From NCBI GenBank assembly GCA_025765615.1, contig JAIVFJ010000020.1, forward strand, positions 457,331 through 521,330: a DNA stretch of 64,000 nt. The letters are read 5' to 3'. The position numbers were made by a program, and so were the translations under genes. Every line of letters starts with the position of its first letter. Positions within the stretch are counted from its first letter, which is position 1. The notes beneath the pieces are model-generated. The model was not told where the DNA came from, ran no database searches, and worked only from the letters and a program-made list of their open reading frames with translations. Origin of the DNA: Zopfochytrium polystomum. Its lineage: Eukaryota > Chytridiomycota > Chytridiomycetes > Chytridiales > Chytridiaceae. Shown piece by piece: positions 57,001 to 64,000 of this stretch.

Positions 57001-57806
57001 TGGTGAGAACAACGAACATTGAGGCTGCAGACATGCTGGCGATGCACAAGCAGGGCTTTGGTGAGGTGCCAGCAGAAATCCTCCCCCACCGGGGTGGCTC
57101 AGGCTTTGGAGGTGCCTTCACACATGGGGCCATGCCAAGTTATTCGATCTGGTGCGGCAGTTTAACAGGAAGTGGCTCAGACACCTGCTGATGTGGATGG
57201 CTGGGATGGTAGCATTTCACCAACAGTGTGCAAGGGCTGGCTGTGCAGAGAAGTGCACTAGGAGGCATGTTTTGGAGTGTTCAGGGGTTAAGGACAGGCT
57301 GGAGAGGCTGCATCCTGAGTTGATTCCCACTGCAGAGCAACAGGATTTGAACATTTCAGCAGTGGATTTGGGCCTAAGGTCGCTGGTCTTTTGGGCGCCC
57401 TACAGTGCCAAAGCTGAGGACAAGATCTCTAAGGAGACTCGCATTACATCAAAGAAGATGGGAATGAAGCTGGCCAGGATGATCATGCAGATGCGCATTG
57501 AGTGTGGAGGACTTGCGAATTTCACTGATGCTTCAGAGACAACAGCAGGCAGAGGAGGCAGAGGTCGTGGTGGAGGCAGGTCGTGTGGACCGACAGGATA
57601 TGAGCATTCAGGAACGGATGGCAGCAGCCAGGGTGCGCAAGCTTGCAAGGTCGGTCATCATCACCACCTATGATCCAGTAAGGAACAAACAGTGGCGGGA
57701 GTCAAGGGAGAAGTGGAAGAAGAAGGAAACTGAGGGTGTTGAGGGGACAGTGGACGGCAATGGGCATGTGGACTCTGATTCAGAGGAGGAGGCTGGAACT
57801 GGGTGA
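54016..57806 (+). pseudogene. LINE copy 2 ORF2, disrupted
   Basis: Same domain order as copy 1, with endonuclease and FADD intact, but split by single-base insertions relative to copy 1 near 54889, 54978, 55422, 55515, 55758, 57052, 57161 and 57549. No in-frame nonsense substitution was noticed. If the insertions are assembly errors, the gene is whole. Confidence 0.85.
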
Positions 57807-58097
57807 CAGTTTGTGCAGTGTTTCAGGTGCAGTCCTTCGAACCTCATTTGTTCTCTATTTGTTTTCTTGTTGTTAAATTTCACCTCACCTCTGTGGATCC
57901 TTTCCTCTTTTTCTTTTTGACCTAGTTGCTGTCCTTTGTTTTTCTCTTATGCCTTTTGATTCTCTACTTGGCACCTCTTTCTTGCCTCTGGACATGTTTC
58001 TCCTATTTCATATGTATGCACTTTTTAACTTTCAAAGTTGCAGATTCCTCGCCCTTTCCCTCGGGGGGGGTTGGAGCGAATAAATCCCGTTGAAAAG

Positions 58098-58110
58098 TTA
58101 GGGTTAGGGG
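58098..58110 (+). repeat. Interstitial telomere stub 5
   Basis: TTAGGGTTAGGGG between copy 2 and copy 3. Confidence 0.9.
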
Positions 58111-58135
58111 ACTTTTTCTTTTGTTACGTTCTTAA

Positions 58136-60184
58136 CCTTGTCGGAAGACACGGTCGAGGGCGCCTTCGCGAGGCAAAGTCACAGTCGACCCCAGCGTCAC
58201 CCTGTCTAAACAAACCAAACTCAACTTCGCCCCTGTCACCACCACCTCGGCGATCGCGGCATCCGAAGCTGTCCTAGGCAGTCAGGACGCCGCCCCTGCA
58301 ACGCCGACACCGCCACCCTTCCCCCGTGAACGCTTCAACGTACGGACTGCAAGCGAGTTTCACTCGCTGGAGCGCGATCTCTTTCAGCACCATCAGAAAC
58401 ACATCCGCTGTACCGCCTGTCACAACCAGCTCATCTCGCGAGGCATAGCAGGGCGGCCGAATACGAAGTCTGGTATCCAGAGACTCTCGATCGCCTGTTC
58501 CCATTGCAAACCGTCCGCCGCGCGCAGATTCCACAGTGTCCTTGCGGATCTGGACGCCGTCGACGCCGCCGATCTCAACACCGCTAATCGCCGAGTCTGG
58601 CAGATTGCTACCGCGACCGCGACCACCCCAGACGCATCCAACGTACCCGACACGCCTACCCAGTCTACTCGGAATCCTAAACAACGCACACCCCCGTCGA
58701 TCGACACCCTAGACGCCAAACGTGGCCGTGCAGCGCCCGACGACGCCGCCAACAGATCTGTGTCTGCATCGCACGACGCAGCCCCCCTCGCGCCTGCATC
58801 GTGCGACGCAACGGCTTCTACTCCGACGCGACCAGCGCCCCCACTCTTCCCGGTGGACGACGACGACAGCGATCTCAGTGACGCACCCGAAACTTCAACC
58901 TATACTGCACCCTCTGCCACGCGCGGCACAGGGCTCGGTATGTCACACCAAACGACCTCTCCGCAATCGTCACAGTTGCCTCTGACTGGATCACTCGCTG
59001 ATGCCGCACACACCCTCATCCCACCGACCAACGCGGAATTAATCGGATTCATGGCCAGTCAGCAACGCAGGTGGGCGCAACAGGAACGTCTCAACCAGCA
59101 ATCAAAAGACAAGGCTACGTACTTCACGGAGACCCTTGACCAACTTCGAGGACGGATATTCGACTTGGAGGCCACCATCACAGCCAAGAACGAGCGCATT
59201 CGCGCCCTCGAGGAGGAGTTAGAACGCATGCGGAGTGCACAGCGGGAGAGGCGGATCGATGAGGACGAGGAGGGGGAGGACGACGATGGGGAGGAGGCCG
59301 GTGATGGAGGAGGAATGCGGAGGGAGATGACGGAGCAGCTGAAACCGCGCAGAGAGGGGCAGCGCCCCTCTTCTCGAGCTTCAACTGGACGCCCCAATCC
59401 GAGGAGTGGGGGCCTGCCCCCCAACCGCCGTTTTCCGCTAAGTTTCGCTGCCATCGCGGCAGCCAACACTCCGGAACCGCTTTTTGCTAACAATTTCCGC
59501 AAGGGCATTAAGATGATCACCGACCCCAAGGTTGACACTGAGACCAAGCTCAAGCAGATTTTCAGACCCAGATCCTCCGTTGTAGAGGCGCGCCGCGCAG
59601 CGCCAGACTATGTCCCGCCTGCGTGGTCCCTTGAAGGAGCGAAGTATGTTCCAGTCTATGTTAGGCCCAATCTTTCAGATATTGGTCGAGCTGCGCCCCG
59701 CCACAGTTTGAGACTGCTATTCACTGCTGCGAATGGATTCCCTCGGGTCCCTGAGATCTCTGTGATTGGCAAGCATGCGTCATTGATGGAATGCTGGGTT
59801 CTGGAATCTGAGAAGGCCAAGTTTGTGGCAGCTTGTAAAAAGGCTGAGGTTGTGGTGGATGATGAGTGTGAACCCTGGAAACCCTCGCGCCTTCGATCAG
59901 GGGCCGAGGCTGAAGCTGCTGCTGTGCGTGCATATCTGAGCCGTATTGCTGGAATTCTGAACCACCCGACATTCCGTCCCTCTGTGCTGCTGGCAAAGTC
60001 TATCTGTGAATTTGTGCCCCGCCGGTTTGTGGCTGACCTGAAGGCGAAGCTTCGCGACCCGTCACACTTTCCCGCCAAGGGGAAGGAGCCGGAGACGGAG
60101 GCAGAACCTTTAGAGACACCCAAGCCCCGTGGGGCTGAAGACACAGGAGCTTCCAGTGGTGCCGACACGATGCTTGATGATTGA
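58136..60184 (+). CDS. LINE copy 3 ORF1 protein
   Basis: Open from 58136, just after a TAA, to 60184. The conserved region starts GKVTVDPSVTLSKQTKLNFA, then the zinc ribbon (IRCTACHNQLISRG, RLSIACSHC), Pro/Asp-rich linker, coiled coil (FTETLDQLRGRIFDLEA, then IRALEEELERMRS), acidic stretch and the C-terminal domain (VYVRPNLSDIGRAAPRHSLR, ISVIGKHASLMECWVLES). The first in-frame ATG is at 58760, far after the zinc ribbon, so initiation is unclear, as in copy 1. It overlaps ORF2 by eight bases (ATGATTGA). Confidence 0.85.
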   Translation, partial: PCRKTRSRAPSRGKVTVDPSVTLSKQTKLNFAPVTTTSAIAASEAVLGSQDAAPATPTPPPFPRERFNVRTASEFHSLERDLFQHHQKHIRCTACHNQLISRGIAGRPNTKSGIQRLSIACSHCKPSAARRFHSVLADLDAVDAADLNTANRRVWQIATATATTPDASNVPDTPTQSTRNPKQRTPPSIDTLDAKRGRAAPDDAANRSVSASHDAAPLAPASCDATASTPTRPAPPLFPVDDDDSDLSDAPETSTYTAPSATRGTGLGMSHQTTSPQSSQLPLTGSLADAAHTLIPPTNAELIGFMASQQRRWAQQERLNQQSKDKATYFTETLDQLRGRIFDLEATITAKNERIRALEEELERMRSAQRERRIDEDEEGEDDDGEEAGDGGGMRREMTEQLKPRREGQRPSSRASTGRPNPRSGGLPPNRRFPLSFAAIAAANTPEPLFANNFRKGIKMITDPKVDTETKLKQIFRPRSSVVEARRAAPDYVPPAWSLEGAKYVPVYVRPNLSDIGRAAPRHSLRLLFTAANGFPRVPEISVIGKHASLMECWVLESEKAKFVAACKKAEVVVDDECEPWKPSRLRSGAEAEAAAVRAYLSRIAGILNHPTFRPSVLLAKSICEFVPRRFVADLKAKLRDPSHFPAKGKEPETEAEPLETPKPRGAEDTGASSGADTMLDD

Positions 60185-63100
60185 TGGACTTAGATTTGGA
60201 TTTGTAAACTTGAACTGCTCGCTCTCAGGACACGTCAAGAACATAGACCAAGCATTTTCAGATATCCATTCAGACTATATTTTGTTGGCGGACACTGGGA
60301 TCACTGTGGTGGAGAATAACCCGTTGAGGGGATTGGTGGCTGACTCAAGGGGACCGGCGTTGGAGTTTGAGGAGCGGCTTGGGCATAAGGGCAAGAAGGG
60401 GGTGTCCATTCATAAGGGCAGGAGGATGGAGGAGGACTTGGTGGTTCAGACATTGGAGAAGGACACAAAGGGGGAGTGGGTCATTGCGAGGATGTCAGAG
60501 ATTATCATGGCAGTGGTGTACTTTGCACCCTCGACGGATTTGGAGGTGCTTCAGTCATTCTCAGCAACAGCAGACAGGATTGCTGGGGCTAATCCCCAGG
60601 CACCCTTTCTGATCATTGGAGATTTCAACACTTCACTGCAGGAGTATGGCTGTGCCCACTCGCAGCCCAGGCTGAGGGTGGACTGGTGGCGCGCCTGGAT
60701 TGATGGTTCAGGATGGAGCAGGGTTGAGCCAGTTCAGGGCCAGTGGACCACCTTCTCACCTAGAATTGCTGGCCCTGTAGGCAGGGGAGTCACTGACTTG
60801 CTCCTTGTGAATCGAGCTGGACTTGGAGCTGTGCATAACTTGGTTGTCCATGACGCACCTGAGGAACACTTGCCTTTCACAGACCACAGGATGCTCACTT
60901 TTGAGCTTCGAACACACCTGACCATGAAACCACCCTTTGAGAGACTGAATGTGCGCAGGCTGATGCTGAGACAAGTCCAGTATGAGAAGAAACTTGCAGA
61001 GACCAGGAAGCCCTTGAGACAAGAGATTCACGCAGCATGGAAGACTGTGAATGCTGCTGCTGTAGCCCAGGAGGAGTGGTCTTTTGAGCGCAGACGTGCC
61101 AGTGCAGACTCTGTATCTCAGTTGGTGGTGAAGTGGCTTGTGGACACTGGAGTCCAAGTGGCTGGGAAGACCAAGTTTAGGGGCGGTGCAGGCGGCCCTG
61201 ATGTCGAGGAGAAGCATTTGGAGGAGCTGAAGCGCCGGCGTGACCTGTCGCGCATGGAGGCTGAAGCCCACCCTGATGATGATCCTGTCGGGCAGAAGGA
61301 CGCCTGGGCAAAGTTCAGGCAGTGGAACCGGCTGACAAAGGTGGCCATCAAACGCTACAGGAAGAGGGTGTACTCTGCTGTACAGGATTTAGCTGTCAAG
61401 GACTTTGCTGCTGAAGCCAAGAGAATCAAGTGTCAGAAATCCAGAGTGGAGCGCACTCACTGTGCCCTTGACCCTCAGAAACTTCCAGATTATGCTGATC
61501 ACTTTAGGGGAACCATTGGCCATGAGCCAACTGGTACTGATGCCGTCAACCAGGATGTCTTAGCTGCCTGCAGTGCTGAACGACTCATGGTGCCTCTGAA
61601 GCTTTCTGAAGTTGCCTGGATCAAGAAGAATGCTGTGGAAGAAGCCTGCAAGATTGCACCCCGGGGCAAAGCCCCAGGGGAGGATGCCCTGTTTGGCGAA
61701 CTGGTGTGCATTGCCCCACATGTGGTGGCTCCTGTGTTGCAGAGATTCTTCCAGTTGCTTGCAGCCCTCCAGGTGGTTCCCACACTCTGGGGGATCGCGA
61801 ATGTTGCCCTGGTGTACAAGAACAAGGGGGTGAACACTGATGTGGCAAACTACAGGCCAATCTCTCTGTGCTCAAGGCTGAGGCTGGTGTATGAGCGGGT
61901 GTTGGCCCCGCAGGTGGAAAGAGTGGTTGAAGGAATGATCCACCCATCACAGGGTGGTTTCAGGCGCCACAGGTCCACCATGGACCAGGCGTTCACTCTG
62001 CATGAGCTTCAGCAACAGTACCCTGATCTGACTGTGGTGTACTTGGACATCAAGGCTGCCTATGATTGCACAAACAGGAATTATGTGTGGGAGTCCATCT
62101 GGAATGCCAAGAATGACAAGAGTCCTGAGTTTACCAGGAACCAGTTGGTGCCGATTCTCAGATCCTTGTTTGACTTTAATGCGTGCCAACTTCTGGTCAT
62201 GGGCCAGAAGTCTGATCAGATTCCAGTGACGTGGGGATTTCTACAGGGAACTGTGTTGTCCCCGATGCTGTTCAATGTTGCCATCAACTCGCTGCCTGAG
62301 GCGCTCTCCAGGGTGCCCCACAGCCAGTTGCAATGTGGTGGATTGAAGATCAACTCTCTGCTGTTTGCTGATGACTCTGCAGTGTTTGCGCGGGACAAGG
62401 CTGTCCTTCAGAATATGCTTGATGAAGTCCACAACTGGTCGCAGAGGCGGGGCATGACCTTTGCAGCACAGAAATGTGTTGTTGTTTCCAAGACACGAAA
62501 CTTGAGATTGCAGATGAATGGGGTGGTGCTTCCCCAGGAGAAGACTACACTGCAGTTGGGACTTGTGCGTGATTGCAACGGAATCGACTTTGAGACGTCT
62601 CTGCAGATGAGGGTGAAGAAGACTGAGAAGATGCTTCAGTTTCTGAAATCTCGAGGGTTCAATGGCTGGGGATTCCGGCCTGTGAATGCGTACAGGGTCT
62701 ACATGTGTTTCCTGCGACCCATGCTGGAGTATGGGTTTGCCGTTGAGGCCAAATTCAGAGGCCTTCTTGGCCCCAGCCCAGAAGGTCCAGGACATGTGTT
62801 TGCGCCAGGCTCTGTCTTTTGGGAAAAACATCCAGCACTGTGGCAATGCATCTGATTTTTGGAGTGGTGCCAATGGTTGCACGCAACAAGATGTTGAACG
62901 CGAGATATTTCTACAGACTGCACCACACTCAGGACCAGAGAAACACCACTGCACACATGTACAGGCACATGGCGGAGCGGGGGCGGCGGGCTCCTGCAGG
63001 ATCCCTCACCAGGCTCACTCTGTTCACACCGGATGTGGATCTCTATTTTGGGTCAGTGCCACGGAAGGCCTTGGCACAGATTCCGTTTGTCAGACACAGG

Positions 63101-63811
63101 ACTTATCCGTACGACCTTGAAGTTACCAGATCTGAGCCCAAGAACATTGATGCTGTCGCTATGCAGAAGATGCACACTGTGTCACTGGAGAAGTATAAGG
63201 AAAAGGCCAACTTGACTGGAGTGGTAGCACCTCTGGTGGTCCCCCCTCACCGGGGGCCCTGCCAGGTGGTTCGTTCTGGTGCAATATTTAACAGGAGGTG
63301 GTTGAGATGCCTTGTGGCTTGGATGGGAGGTCGTGTGGCCTATCACCAGAAGTGCAAGAAGTGTGATGCTGAGCTGGACAGGAACCATGCCTTGGAGTGT
63401 TCAGGTGTGCGCCGCCTCCTGGAGGCGGACCACCCTGAGTGCGTCCCAAGCCTGGAGCAGGCGAGGAGGAACATCACAGTGCTGGATCTGCTGCTGCAGA
63501 CTCTGACTTTCTGGGCACCCTACACAGCCAATGATGCAGATAAGATCCCTCAGGAGACGAGGGTTGCTTCAAAGAAGCTGGGGATGAAGCTTGCTAGGCT
63601 GATTGCAAAGATTCGAGTGGAATGCGCTGGAATGAGGGACTTTGTGGATGCTTCAGAGACCACAGCAGAACAGGAGGCAGATCATTTGATGGAAGCAGGG
63701 ACAGTGGATGATAGGAGGGCGGATCTGAGGACTCGCACGCAGATGGCGCAGGTGCGGCGGCAAGCTAGGGAAGCCCTGCGTGCGCACTGGGATCCAGTGC
63801 GCAACAAGGGG
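60177..63811 (+). pseudogene. LINE copy 3 ORF2, frame-broken and truncated
   Basis: Start at 60177 (MIDGLRFGFVNLNC). APE endonuclease FLIIGDFNTS and FTDHRMLTF; RT YLDIKAAYD, GFLQGTVLSPMLFN and FADDSAVFA. The frame shifts by one near 62744 (TTTGCCGTTGAGG) and again in an A5 run near 62822-62827, each cured by removing one base, after which LIFGVVPMVARNKMLNARYF follows. The Cys/His knuckle (CKKCDAELDRNHALEC) is kept. Coding homology stops at 63809 where telomere repeat begins. Confidence 0.88.
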
Positions 63812-64000
63812 TTTAGGGATAGGGTTAGGGTTAGGGTTAGGGTTAGGATTAGGGTTAGGGTTAGGGTTAGGGTTAGGGTTAGGGTTAGGGTTAGGGTTAG
63901 GGTTAGGGTAGGTTAGGGTTAGGGTTAGGGTTAGGGTTAGGGTTAGGGTTAGGGTTAGGTTAGGGTTAGGGTTAGGGTTAGGGTTAGGGTTAGGGTGGTT
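63812..64000 (+). repeat. Terminal telomere repeat (TTAGGG)n
   Basis: About 31 units, G-rich strand pointing off the right end, with variants at the inner border (TTTAGGGATAGGG), one TTAGGA and two units lacking a G. Marks the chromosome end or contig end. Confidence 0.97.

Larger units (their letters stand above)
51844..58097 (+). mobile_element. Telomeric LINE copy 2 (chimeric, frameshifted)
   Basis: From about 52790 onward nearly identical to copy 1; from 52200 to 52790 only a diverged relative; the first 360 bp are unrelated and tRNA-like. About ten single-base insertions relative to copy 1 break both frames. Its 3' end and hairpin (58052-58070) are intact. Confidence 0.88.
58111..63811 (+). 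mobile_element. Telomeric LINE copy 3 (divergent subfamily, 3'-truncated)
   Basis: Begins ACTTTTTCTT like copy 1 but is clearly diverged throughout. ORF1 is open, ORF2 has two one-base frame breaks, and the last part of ORF2 and the 3' UTR are missing: after DPVRNK the terminal telomere begins. Confidence 0.9.

Noticed and set aside
45734..58097. MoTeR-type telomeric element with restriction-like endonuclease
   Set aside because: The ORF2 N-terminus has APE motifs (GDFN, SDHR) and no restriction-like motif after the RT.

Overview
The window looks like the right-hand end of a fungal chromosome. It stops in about 190 bp of TTAGGG telomere repeat. It has short GT-AG introns (about 40-250 bp), a Zn2Cys6 transcription factor (a fungal hallmark), and a tandem 'LQWWKDSGL' repeat protein of a kind I associate with chytrids. 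An early-diverging fungus, probably a chytrid, is my best inference; no rRNA or marker gene is present to prove it.

Region 1 (1-16.9 kb) is ordinary host sequence: an ABCG half-transporter, a dienelactone hydrolase, the cell-cycle regulator Cks1, an unknown secreted protein, a signal peptide peptidase, a Zn2Cys6 regulator and an ankyrin-like repeat protein. Between the hydrolase and Cks1 (5.1-6.7 kb) lie a copia 3' LTR fragment and Tc1/mariner debris.

Region 2 (17-32.6 kb) is repeat-rich. It holds a Helitron/PIF1 helicase remnant, a decayed copia relic with an inverted duplication, and one complete Ty1/copia element (23844-29353) with identical 249-bp LTRs, a CACTG target duplication and a primer site matching the anticodon arm of initiator tRNA-Met.

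Region 3 (32.7-38.1 kb) encodes a large STAND/NLR-like protein: possible beta-grasp N-terminus, TIR domain, NACHT NTPase, then 13 near-identical WD40 repeats plus one degenerate repeat (14 = two seven-bladed propellers). The architecture suggests a non-self or allorecognition receptor.

Region 4 (38.1-44.08 kb) is degenerate subtelomere: short motif arrays, transporter and LINE fragments, and a host exon that runs straight into telomere repeats at 44082.

Region 5 (44.08-64 kb) is the most remarkable part. It is a head-to-tail array of telomere-associated non-LTR retrotransposons with an APE-type endonuclease. Every unit is separated by a stub of almost exactly two telomere repeats (44082, 45608, 45721, 51833, 58098). 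Copy 1 (45734-51832) is intact with two ORFs overlapping at ATGA. Copy 2 is chimeric and frameshifted. Copy 3 is a divergent subfamily whose ORF2 end is replaced by the terminal telomere. A 1.5-kb stub-flanked unit without reverse transcriptase, carrying a GGCGCC palindromic minisatellite, may be a non-autonomous partner. The parts fit a cycle of insertion into telomere repeats, truncation and telomere healing.

Nearly all frameshifts in otherwise conserved coding regions are single-base insertions. Assembly error may therefore explain many of the apparent pseudogenes.
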